Assembly: GCF_050908995.1 (NCBI RefSeq)
Contig: NC_135121.1
Location: 8,122,001 to 8,186,000 of the forward strand
DNA length: 64,000 nt
Direction: 5' to 3'
DNA from: Andrena cerasifolii
Lineage: Eukaryota > Arthropoda > Insecta > Hymenoptera > Andrenidae
The notes beneath the pieces are model-generated. The model had not been told where the DNA came from and searched no databases. It saw only the letters and a list, made by a program, of their open reading frames with translations. Position numbers and translations under genes: made by a program. This document shows, piece by piece, positions 49,217 through 59,300 of the stretch; the first letter of the stretch is position 1, and each line of letters begins with the position of its first letter.

Positions 49217-52200
49217 ATGGATTGCAGCTATAGTATCCAAGAAGTACCGCCCGACGATTATCCCTGCGTCGAGCACGATATACGACGTGCTAAAAAGTTC
49301 TTACAGAAACATAGTCCAGAATCAGGTGATAGCTTGTAAGTTCGTGAAATTGTAAAATAGCCAAGGATCCGAAAATAATCGACAGATAATTCAGTGAAGA
49401 AGCGTTCTCCAACTAGAGTAGTGATTTGGATACGTAACTGTCAATAGACGCGTAGATTACAGAAAGTATTCGCCTGCTCGGTTCTTGAGAAATTGGTCAT
49501 CGACCATATTTCCAAAGAGGTTCACCCGTCGACGCTTCGAAACACCTCGCGATCCAGAAAATCATTTGCAGTAACTTCGAGGCATCGTTAACGGTGCTAT
49601 CGGAGCAGAAATATTTCCTATGCAACCAATCTTCTACTCGGATACCCGATTTAATTAGATCCGGAGGGAAGGCAAACGTGGGCAACTAAATACGGAAAAA
49701 AGTGCTCAAAGTTGTGTCTGCTACGTTAACCTTTTGTGTATAACAATGCGGCAACGTGAAACGAATTAATTATTCGCTTCTGCCTTGTGAAATACCGATT
49801 GAAACATCAACGTGAGCTCCTCGATGCACCCAGTGAAATTTGCAGAATTCCGTTTGATATTATAGATACGATCACTTGACCGAGGTGTTGGCCAAGATAC
49901 TCGCGGAGAGGCCAAGAAACGCGGTAGATATTTTCGAAGAGTACAGCAGGAGGGTGAAGGAAGAGAGGTTCAGGACTCAAAGTAATCATCTTCGAGACGC
50001 GCACGTTGGTCCAGCGCAATACGAACACGCTAGGAAGTTAATTAAACTGTTCAAGGTACGAACAGGAAGCAATCAACGATTAAAATGGGATCTGTGATTT
50101 AGCTGGCCCGTAAGAAATGTATTTTTCCGCCGTTTTATTTGCTCCTCTGTTGGAGTTTGGTCGTAGAACGTTCAGCAGATCGATGATGGCGAACAAGAGA
50201 ACTTGGACGAGGAAGAGGGTGGCGAGGAGAAGAAGAAGAAGCCGAATATGTTGGACCTTTTGTTTTACTTCGAGCAGACCGACGTAGGATTGCCGCGTAG
50301 CGAAATGGTGTTGTTGAATTTATCTATACGAAAACTCATGGCTGAAGCACCTATAGAGAACGTTAGGTGATATAACCCGAACTGAGTTGACGTACACTTC
50401 GAAGTTTACATTAGTAGGATGTAGAGTTTAACTTTGCGGAATGACGAGCCTCGCAATCCTCTTTACACCAAAGATTCTGGGGCAAAATCCTTGGAAACCC
50501 GAAGAATTATTACGTAGTAGAAGCTGATCTGGAAACGGAAGAACTGAACAGAAGATTGGAGGTACGAAATTCGATTCTCTATCCCTATTTTGTAAGGACT
50601 GCGAAGAATTTGGATTCACAAGCACAAGTGGGTGTTGTTAATTGATCTACGCGCAGAAATTAGCGGAAGAGGAGGAAAGAAAGCGCCAAGAGGAACTAGC
50701 GCAAGCGGAAAAAGCTGCGGCTGTCACTGCAGAAGCTACTGAGACCGTAGCAAAGGGAACAACAGAAGAGGCAGCCGAGGAAACAGAAACGGCCCACGAA
50801 AAAGAGGAAGAAGGTTTGAAACTCGTTTTTCCACCCCTACCTACCCATTCGTGGAAACCACCACCGGAAATACCCGCAGAAAGAATCGGAAGTGGAGTGA
50901 ACGTCAAGGTATAATTGCATTGAAACCTCCTAATTTATATTTCGATGACAGATCAACAGCTGAGACTGTTGAGAAATCATAAAATTCATCAGACTGCGAA
51001 CTGCAGTGAAACTGAGGTTTAGATTTGTTATGGAATCGAATTGCGACAGGGGTGCGTTATCAATAATACCACTGTAAATCATAAATTAGTCAATTAAGCG
51101 CAGAATCATAATTAAACGCGGCGAGAACATCATAGCAGGCCTGTGCTTCAAAATGTAAAGTCATGCAGTGTCAGACTGTTATGGGATGCAAAACACGAAG
51201 CATATTTTTCGCGATTCTCGAGGGTAGACTTTGTTCCAGGTGTACTTTGTATGCAACGAGCCCGGCTTGGACCAGTGGATCGAACTTCCACCAGCAACAC
51301 CGCAGCAGATACTAATTGCACGACAGATTGTTCGTTACTGCACAGGCAATTTGGGAGCACCGGTACGTTGCCGTGATACCGTTCGGGCTTGAATTTCACG
51401 GTAATGCCTCGCGAAAAAAAAAAAACGAGCCGCTTTCCTCGCAGGTTCACACTTTCCCACCGTTCCCTGGCACGGAAAAGAATTATCTACGAGCGCAAAT
51501 CGCCAGGATTAGCGCGGCCACCCTGATCTCGCCGATTGGCTTTTTCACTTTCGGTGGCGAGGACGAAGAGGAGGAGTTAGAAGAGGAGCCAGAAGAAGGT
51601 GACATTTCGTGGCACTTTATCGCGATTGTTCAAGATAAATCTCTAATTGTTAATTCTGAATTCGTGAGAACACTTCTAAAATCATTTGAAAATCAGCCTC
51701 TAAAATGGTTGCATCGCCTACTCAACTGATCACGAAATCGTAGTATCGTTCAGTTTTAAGTTACATGTACGTTGGTTGCACGCACAGGTGGGGCGTTATC
51801 AGAGAATCCACATTATGACCCTTTGCCTATAAAGGATTTGGTGGACTCCTCTATGTCGAACTGGTGTCATCATGCACCCTATATATTGAAACAAGGTCGC
51901 ACCGTTTGGTGGGATCCAGGAAGAATGGGCGAAGTTAGTTAAAAGAATGTTAAGAAGAAAAAGTACATTTCGTGCGCGACTAAAAGTAAATGCTATTCTA
52001 AGAATATGCTGTCGCGAGTTTAGGAAGAATTAGGAGAGGAAGAAGAAGTGGAGGACGAAGAGGAAGAAGTGGAAGCCACCCAAGTTCAGAGGGAGATTGG
52101 ACCACCCCTTTTTACTCCCTTGTCAGAGGACGCTATCGTCGATTCGATAATTGCTTGGACAGCCAGGCAATCCTCTCACGTGCAACCAGATTTGGCTGTC

Positions 52201-52829
52201 GCCTTGGTCAGATCGAATATTTGGCCAGGGGCGTTTGCATTCGCCAGCGGAAAGTGCGTGCACTGTGGCTCGTATTCGATAATGATTTTCCATTAACTAG
52301 ACGTATCTGCGATATTTATGTGACCGCCTGTATATAAATTGGCCCGGGATATCGAAGAAACAGGACGATCACCACGGGTGGCGAATATCGTGGGGCGAGT
52401 CGAGCGGGAAAAGAGAAATGATGGCGCCGTAGAAGGAAATTAATGCGCGGGAAATTACGCTAACGTTAGTTTAATGGTGCTTCTTCGTAGGCGTTCGGCT
52501 AACGTGTATATCGGCTGGGGTTGCAAGTACATGGCGCACAACTACAGTCCGCCACCCATGCCATCTGTGCAGGATCAGTATAAAATAGGTCCAGAGATCA
52601 TGGAGATTCGGGACCCGACCTTCGAACAGGAAGAAGCCTATCGAATCTCTCGTTTGCCGCCACCGCCGGTTATACCAATGGGTACAATTGATTACACGTG
52701 GATACACTGTCGACAGGAACTGTTTTTTCTTATGGAATTTAATGATGCTAAATTGCTCCGCGTATTATAGGGGAGGAAGAAGAAGAAGCCGTAGAAGAGG
52801 AGGAAGAAGAATACGACGAGGAGGACTGA
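49217..52829 (+). CDS. Rsph4a: Radial spoke head protein, RSPH4A/RSPH6A family (11 exons)
   Basis: Structural component of the radial spoke head, which links outer doublets to the central pair in motile 9+2 cilia and flagella; in insects that means mainly sperm tails, and possibly sensory cilia. Exons by frame and GT-AG sites: 49217-49335, 49866-50055, 50176-50366, 50474-50561, 50657-50908, 51240-51362, 51445-51598, 51788-51933, 52024-52253, 52491-52681, 52771-52829. Phase agrees at all ten junctions, giving about 580 residues (human RSPH4A is about 716). Family landmarks in order are YDHLTEVLAKIL, FWGKILG, VYFVCNEPGLDQW, RYCTGNL, NYLRAQIARISAAT, WPGAFAFASGK and NVYIGWG, then an acidic tail. 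Exon 5 starts with a Glu/Lys/Ala-rich stretch. The start at 49217 follows an in-frame TAG at 49202 and has A at -3. Exon 3 could begin at 50176 or 50179. Identity is based on recognised family motifs. Confidence 0.93.
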
Positions 52830-52941
52830 TCGAGGAATCTGTAGTATCGGACGAGCAAAGATCTAGATCAGGTAGTAAAATAGACAGAAACTATTTTTTC
52901 TTATAGAATTTAATGATGCTAAATTGCTCCGCGTCTTGTAG

Positions 52942-52973
52942 GGGAGGAAGAAGAATACGACGAGGACGAATGA
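52942..52973 (+). CDS. Duplicate terminal exon of the radial spoke gene (possible alternative last exon)
   Basis: This is a near copy of terminal exon 52771-52829 together with its upstream intron end and downstream flank. The acceptor ends TTGTAG, and the exon enters in the same phase (2 bases completing a Gly codon). It reads EEEEYDEDE and stops at 52971-52973. It lacks 27 bases (9 codons) of the acidic repeat present in copy 1. Splicing from the donor at 52682 to this acceptor would keep the frame and give a shorter acidic tail. Whether it is used cannot be told from sequence. Confidence 0.5.
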
Positions 52974-53099
52974 TCGAGGAATCTGTAGTATCGGACGAGC
53001 AAAGATCTAGATCAGTTAGTAAAATAGATCTGAGTATTTGGCTGTTGGTACTCTTGAGATTCGATCTATATTCAATTGTGTGGAAAGTAAATTGGGCGT

Positions 53100-53225
53100 C
53101 TATACAAGAGAGAATTCGGAAGAAACGATGAAGGAAAAGATGGGGGAAGAAGAAAGTGAATGATCAAGGCTACTGTATTATCGAAAGAGCAAGGACTTAC
53201 ATCTGTTAGTAAAACAGACCAGTGC
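53100..53225 (+). pseudogene. Decayed third copy of the radial spoke terminal exon
   Basis: The stretch around the TGA at 53161-53163 and the flank after it (ATCGAAAGAGCAAGGAC, then GTTAGTAAAACAGA) match the region after the stop codons of the two better copies. The acidic GAA-rich stretch survives in short form just before the stop. The upstream intron part has diverged, and no strong polypyrimidine acceptor is visible, so it is probably not functional. Confidence 0.45.
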
Positions 53226-53300
53226 ACTTGGGATCTACTGTGTAGCTTATGTAGTCGTTACTTGTCTCAAGTTATAGATCGAGACTTAATTAAATATGAT

Positions 53301-53306
53301 ATTAAA
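53301..53306 (+). promoter_or_regulatory. Candidate polyadenylation signal (ATTAAA) for the radial spoke gene
   Basis: ATTAAA lies about 470 bases after the main stop codon and 140 bases after the stop of the third exon copy, in AT-rich DNA. Another ATTAAA-like match sits just upstream. Only the hexamer supports this; no cleavage site is known. Confidence 0.25.
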
Positions 53307-54518
53307 ATATAAGTTACTAGTATATTATAAATCTTTTAAGAGGGTTCAGAAATGTACTTATGTACTTTTACATATTTACACTAACCGCCCAGTATAAATT
53401 ATTATTAACTACGATCGATAGAACTCGAGATATCGAGCAATTAGTAACATTTGGCCTTGGATTTGCAAATGATTTTCTATGCCGAATGAATTCTCTTTTA
53501 TTCTCAATGTTTAATTGTTCGATACATTAATGTTAATGCTTATACATAACACATAGTATTATTTATAATGTATAAATACATTTTAGTTGAACTTGGTGTA
53601 AATGAATAGTTGCAGGAATATTTGGAGAAATATGAGTGACACACTTGTTTCTCCCCCTTAGTTATTAACATCGACGAAGTATAGGAGTTCGCGTTCACAT
53701 CACTAATACGTAGAGCCACGATACTTTATGAAACACTTTTTGGCAGGCACAGGCACTGACACTTCAATCGTATTGCACACGATTACAAAAGCACTTCCTG
53801 TTTTTAAACGTCCTTCAGTTTCTGAAAAAGTCTTCTAGGTAACTGATATATCTCAATGGAATCACGAGATAATATGCACTATGACGTGCACACATTTCAC
53901 TGAGCCGATGAATTTCTCAGGGCTAGACAAAATTTTATTTCCCAATGCGGGTTTCAAAAGTAACTCGACTTGCAGTTGCATTCATGCACACCACGACACT
54001 CATGCATCATGCAACTTTCTGCGAGGTTTTTAAGAATTAGATTTTACTATAAATTTCAGTGTTGGCGATAAACTAAGACTCGGGGCAAATAGAATCCAAT
54101 TATTATTACTTCACTAGAATGATTAAACAGTGCATTAGAAAGTTACGGGAATGTCAGTACTAGCGTGAATTTGTAATACTTTTCAGCGTACGATACGTGA
54201 AAGGGTTCTACTACGCGCAAAGTACTAATAAACAATGTCATCTTACAATTTATAGCTTGCACGGGCTTTGAAAAAATACCATCTTTGTGCGCCATATTGT
54301 CTTGATCCCCGAGATGGATTTTCGGAGAGAAATCTGCGTGAGTCGTTGATAAACCTAGCCAAAGCATAACGTAGCAAAAGCCTAACCTCTATGTCAAACT
54401 CTCTCTCTCTAAACAAGTCACGCGTATACAAATACGCACACACCTTTCAGCATTTCAACACATTTCAGAGTAGTTGCTGAGTTGGACACTGTTTATGAAC
54501 AGATGCCACTACATTCAG
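53307..54518. other. AT-rich intergenic DNA between the two genes
   Basis: No supported feature. A minus-strand frame at 54143-54367 has no recognisable domain. Confidence 0.55.
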
Positions 54519-54527
54519 ACCTCAAAT

Positions 54528-54606
54528 AGTGATCCTCTAGGGAGTGATCGGTATAACCGCAGCCACCTTGGAGCAAAACTAGAGGATCACTCCTAGAGGA
54601 TCCCTA
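54528..54606. mobile_element. 79-bp palindromic insertion with 9-bp flanking duplication
   Basis: The ends AGTGATCCTCTAGGGAGTGA and GATCACTCCTAGAGGATCCC are imperfect inverse copies. ACCTCAAAT occurs directly on both sides (54519-54527 and 54607-54615). A 9-base duplication would suit a MULE-type or similar transposase. The element is too short to classify and lies about 630 bases upstream of the exosome gene start. Confidence 0.55.
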
Positions 54607-54659
54607 ACCTCAAATTATGGGTCGGTAATACAGTTTGGGTGGGGACACGAACGTCCATA

Positions 54660-55060
54660 AGATGATAGGTCTATCCTACACTTCGTCACAGACGAGGTAT
54701 TTGGTGATAGGTCTTTTTTTTTTTTTTTTCGTGGAGAAATCCCTAACGGATACCCCTAACCCTCGGGGGAGGGTCAGGGGTTATGTGGGGCTTGCACCCA
54801 CTAAAACTCCACGGTGGTCGTCCTCGAATGCGGAGTAGCGCGCCTGAGGAGGAGGACTTGATGCGGGAGCAAACTAGCGATTCGTCCGCTTGCCCCCCCC
54901 TCGCGCGCATGATGTTGATGCATACTCCGCACCGATTCCCCGAAGCTCGGGGACTTCCCTGGGGTGGTGATAGGTCTATTCTATACCTGGTCTGTGGTGA
55001 TAGGTCTATCCTATACTCCGTCGATGATTGTATACCTCGTCTGCGTTGCTCGGCTCAACC
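54660..55060. repeat. Short repeat array GGTGATAGGTCTATCCTATAC, interrupted by a retroposon
   Basis: The near-palindromic unit GATAGGTCTATCCTATAC occurs at about 54663, 54967 (one change) and 54993, followed each time by a TCGTC- or GTCTG-type stretch. The retroposon at 54715-54964 sits inside the second unit. The array ends about 180 bases before the exosome gene start codon. Confidence 0.6.
54715..54964 (-). mobile_element. 5'-truncated non-LTR retrotransposon 3' end with poly(A)
   Basis: On the minus strand the sequence ends GGGATTTCTCCACG followed by a run of A (T-run 54713-54729 on the + strand). TGGTGATAGGTCT is found directly at 54702-54714 and 54965-54977, a 13-base target duplication. 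The GTTTTAGTGGGTGCAAGCCC stretch resembles 3' ends of R1-clade elements in Hymenoptera, which I give as tentative. No reverse transcriptase sequence is left. Confidence 0.7.
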
Positions 55061-55237
55061 TTCTGCTGGCAAAACAGTGAAGTATCTCCTAGGGATTTTC
55101 TTCTGCAGTGCAGCCAACTGTCGATTCCGTCGTTTACTCGGTGCACGTGCTTCATTGTTTGCATTCTCACAACCTGAAACACTCTTCCCGCCAAATATTA
55201 TTAAGCAACATATATTTTTAAGCTGACCACGGTAGAC

Positions 55238-56340
55238 ATGGCTGAGGAAACAGAAGAAAATGAATTTATATTACGGCCAATTAAGTGTGAGTTAAATCAA
55301 CTTTCCATGTCAGATGGATCAGCAATGTTAATGCAAGGTAAGTTAACTTCAATTGCTAACATTGTCACTGTGAGGACTAAGAGGTGAACCTTAGGGGATA
55401 CTGCTGTACTTGCGGGTATCTATGGACCGATAGAATCGAAACCACAGAGGATGATTTATGACAAAGCATGCGTCGAGGTTTCGTACATTCCTATAAAAGG
55501 ACCAGCTAGTAAGTCGCAGAAACATTCTCATCAAACTTTGATCTCCACTAATCTGTTACGAATACAATAATCTAAGCCTCTGATTGACTCTTTTAGAGGT
55601 GGACGATAGGATGATAGAAATGTACATAAAAAAAACATGCGAAGCAGCAATAATTGTTACATTCCATCCAGCTACAGCTATATGCATCAATATACAAGAA
55701 TTGGAGGACTCTGGCGGGGTATGGTTCGCTATTGCACACCACGCTACTCCAAAGATATTTGAAGCTTAAGATAACGAATGTACATTACCTTTTCAGTTAT
55801 TAGCATGCACGATCAATGCAGCATGTCTGGCACTTATTAATACCGGAGTACCAATGAAATTTACCATTGCTGCAGTTAGCTGCATGATCGAGGAAAGTAC
55901 TGGAAATGTTATACTAGATCCTGATAACGTACAATTACAGGTATGTATACAGAGATCTCCACGTATGTGAAAAAATAATTCATTGATTCCCCGTTCTATA
56001 TAGCAGTTAATGACTTTGCACTCCTCTACTGTTATACGTGCTATTCAAGTCTAACTTTTCTTTTTCCTCTTTCTCTTTCTCGTTTTCGCATATGTTTTCT
56101 TTCGTAAAGTATACTGCGCAATAAAGAATTATTATTATTATTATTTTCTATGTCCAGAGTGCCAAGGCCGAATTCACATATGTATTTGATAGCATGGAGA
56201 AAGATGTCATATGCTGCCATACTGTCGGCCGTTTTACAGAAAACGAGTTTTTCGAAACAATGGACAAGTGTAAACAGGCTAGCCAAAATGTATTCGATTT
56301 CTACAGAAATCTTGTAAAAAAGTACGCGAACCTAATATAA
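55238..56340 (+). CDS. Exosc5: Exosome complex component RRP46 / EXOSC5 homologue (5 exons)
   Basis: Subunit of the six-membered RNase PH-like ring of the RNA exosome, which feeds RNA to RRP44/DIS3 and RRP6 for 3'-5' decay and processing in nucleus and cytoplasm. The animal ring proteins are structural, not catalytic. Exons: 55238-55337, 55395-55508, 55597-55718, 55797-55940, 56158-56340 (TAA). Splice sites are GT-AG and phase agrees throughout, giving 220 residues (human EXOSC5 is 235). The RNase PH fold is recognisable: N-terminal LRPIKCELNQLSMSDGSAML, then GDTAVLAGIYGP, the VEVSYIPIKG strand, and a second half with LLACTINAACLALINTGVPM and a VFDSMEKDVI strand near the C terminus. An in-frame TAA at 55202 precedes the ATG. 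No canonical AATAAA or ATTAAA was noticed in the 200 bases after the stop. The gene is co-oriented with the radial spoke gene 2.4 kb upstream but functionally unrelated. Confidence 0.93.
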
Positions 56341-59300
56341 GTGTTCTACGTTTTAACGAAATATGTGTTTTATTTCCCCAATATTCTTCATTTCGTGCGT
56401 AATCGAAAAGATACGTTTTATATTCTGCGGGTGTATTTTCATTGAATTTTTGCTGCCAATTTGTCTTCGTACCGTTTGCAAATATCATAGAAACTACGCT
56501 GACTGAGATCACTGAGATGGGGTTAAGCACAAGCTACTTGCAGCTGGCTCCACGAGAGGGTACTGAGATTCCTCTGATCTTTACTGCCGCCTGACGACCG
56601 TAGTGGAACTACTACCGAATCCGCAAAGGTACAGATTTGAAAGAGGATGATTGCATACATTTTTATTTTTTAGCAATCTTTTATAATACTTGTTGGAAGC
56701 AATTTAACAAATTTCTTATTCTAGGATATCTCCCCTACGTAAGATTATTATTTACCGCACCCGGTAATTAAAAGTCTACGTATGCAATGTATTCACGTTT
56801 CAAATGCGCATGCTCTCTAAATTAATGGTTTTTACCGGTTGGAACTGCTTCGGTATTCCACTAACTTGGATGCTCATACAAATTATAGAATCTGTTTACA
56901 GAAGAATCCAAGAAAAAGGAAGCGAATCCGCAAACATGCGATTCCCCGAATTTCTGGGACTCTCGCCGATACCTCTCGCTCGGAAGAAATAAAAGGTAAA
57001 ATATAAATGTCCTCGAATCGGAACGGCGAGTATCGCGTTTAAAGAGAAGCAGGATATCTGTCGGTGGAGCCACGCCCGGTCGCCAATCACAGCCGGTACC
57101 AAGGTTCGACGTGCATCCTTTGTGTCCTCCGGACCCTTTTAGTCCCTCTTTCTGGCTCTCGGGAGCTCAGGGACTCGGTGGCCATCTCTGGACGTCCATT
57201 AAATACAGAAATGAGCCTTCCAAGAGCGTCTCGAACGGGTTGGACCAGATCCTCCGGTCGGGCCCCGACCACGGTGCGAGGGAAAGAGATGAGAGACTAG
57301 AGAGCGAACGAGGAGAGAATAAGAGAAGGAGAGAGCCGGGTCAGACCGGGCCACGTTTAGCTGAGGTCGCCCCGGGCCCCCAGACCATTAACAAGGAGCG
57401 GAGCAATTTATGGACCGGCTCGCTCATTTCCACTTTATTATTATTTTCTCATCTCATAGATGGTCTTCTGCATCGTTTTGTTCTCTCCCCGATCCCCTCC
57501 GCGCCACCCCCCAGCCATCTCTTGCTCCTTGTTCGCTTTCCGTTTTTCTCTTTCCCTCCCGGAATTAATACCCACGGCGGAACCGGGCAGAGCCACCGAC
57601 GCGGCGCACCACGAGTCGCCGACGAGCTCCGAATGGAACTCTCTTCTCCCAAGCCTGGGCAAAAAATTGCGGAACGCGAAATATTATTGCCCGGGACCGC
57701 CTTCTTCCCTTCGCCGGGGCCAACCGTCGATAATACTTCCACCGTGGCGTTCCTCTCGCTAATTTCGCCCGTTCGACCCCACCCCCCTGCCCGGAAGTCG
57801 TCCATTTTTGCGTCTCTTAGCTACTCCTACTCACCTTCCAATTTTCTTTCATTCGAGTTTACATCGCGCGCGCCACGAAGGCTCCCTCAGTGCGTCTTTG
57901 CGGGAGTATGTAAAGTACGAGCTTCGTAATAAACAGAATTGGGTGACTTTGCTTTTGCTTGTGATTGGTGACGAGAGGTGATGAATAAAAGGGGGTTTAA
58001 TAGGTGAACAGAAACATGAGAATTGATTGATCGTGGAATTAGAAAATGCAAGTGAAGTCACGGATTAAACTTACTTGTATACGAACGCATAGGCTTGAAT
58101 TTTAAATGAATCCCAATTAACTTACGGCCGCGACTCGTATCGTGTAGTCCACGTTGAATAACAGTTCGTTAGAATTTTACCATCCTGCAAGCGATTTCGA
58201 GTCGACCGTTTCATTTTCTGCTGAATTTGAGAACGATGAACTCCGTACATGGTCTCGTTGCTATTTGAACGGGCTGGAGACTCCCGCCCCGCGCGGAATT
58301 CGTTTCGATGGCAATGCAGAATTCGCGCGCAAACCGTTTCGAGCCTGGGCTCATAGTGTTTTGTCGCGCGGTGGTTTGCGCTGTCATTTTAAGGCTGCCG
58401 TCTCACCGGGCCTTGAATGTGTGCATACGCTCACGCAAGCTAAGTTAAGCGTGTACGTACACGCGTGTAGTAAACAAATCGTATATTACAACTTACGACC
58501 TGGAATCGGCCAAAAGGAAGTTTTTGCGGGTATAGTTGCCTCCAGTAGACGTCCGTGCAGACGGGTCTGGTGCGTTTGAACGCTAATAAGCACCGTACAA
58601 TGACCACTTTTTGCTATAATAATCTATTCTGAATGTGACGCGTCTCTGTCGATTTTCATTCGATCCGCTTGCCAGTACTATCGTCACTGTTTTACAATGC
58701 TTTGTGAGATACATATGCTTAAGAAAATTAATAATTTTATTATTACACATAAGTTATCCGCCTTCCTAAAATCAGTAAATTGACGTCTTTATTACACTGT
58801 TTATGGATAAATTAAACTACTTATATGCTGTATTAAATACGACAACTTAAAATGTAGCACGGAGTGTGGCAGAGGGTTTTACAAATGCATGGTGGTAGCA
58901 AACGTGTTCCACAAAGAAACTGTTCCAGTAACTGTGTTAACATATAGGTAGATATTCTCTGAATAATATACCTAAGCATAATACGAAACAGTAATTTAAT
59001 TAGAAACCGGGTGGGTACCTTAAACATTGGAAAAAATTAATCAACGGCGGCAGTTCTCAGAGGGTACGTAACGAAACTCTATTAAGTTTAACTCTCTCAC
59101 GCTCCGTTATCTGCGTCTCGTAACTAGTCAAAGAAGTGTCAGGACCCTCTGGGAATCAGCGAGAACTCGCCAAGCTCTAAAAATCGCTTACACTAACAAT
59201 GCCAGCCGCGCAAGTGTGTACAAGGAAAGAAACTGAAGGGGTCAATCCCTATCCAGCGGTGTACTCGATTGTCGAACACCGCGGCTGGCGAGGAACACGT

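Noticed and set aside
54143..54367. Minus-strand frame containing MAHKDGIFSKPVQAIN followed by a possible GTAAG donor
   Set aside because: No downstream exon with family resemblance could be found on the minus strand down to 53.6 kb.
54783..55226. 147-codon + strand frame before the exosome gene
   Set aside because: It crosses from an antisense retroposon fragment into the repeat array, and shares no frame with the downstream gene.
57111..57929. 272-codon + strand reading frame, the longest in the window
   Set aside because: GC-rich DNA open in several frames on both strands. The translation is Pro/Ser/Arg-rich with no family resemblance. It could be non-coding exon DNA at best.
58154..58579. 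141-codon + strand frame
   Set aside because: No domain recognised and no exon partners. Kept out for lack of support, although it is less compositionally biased than the others.
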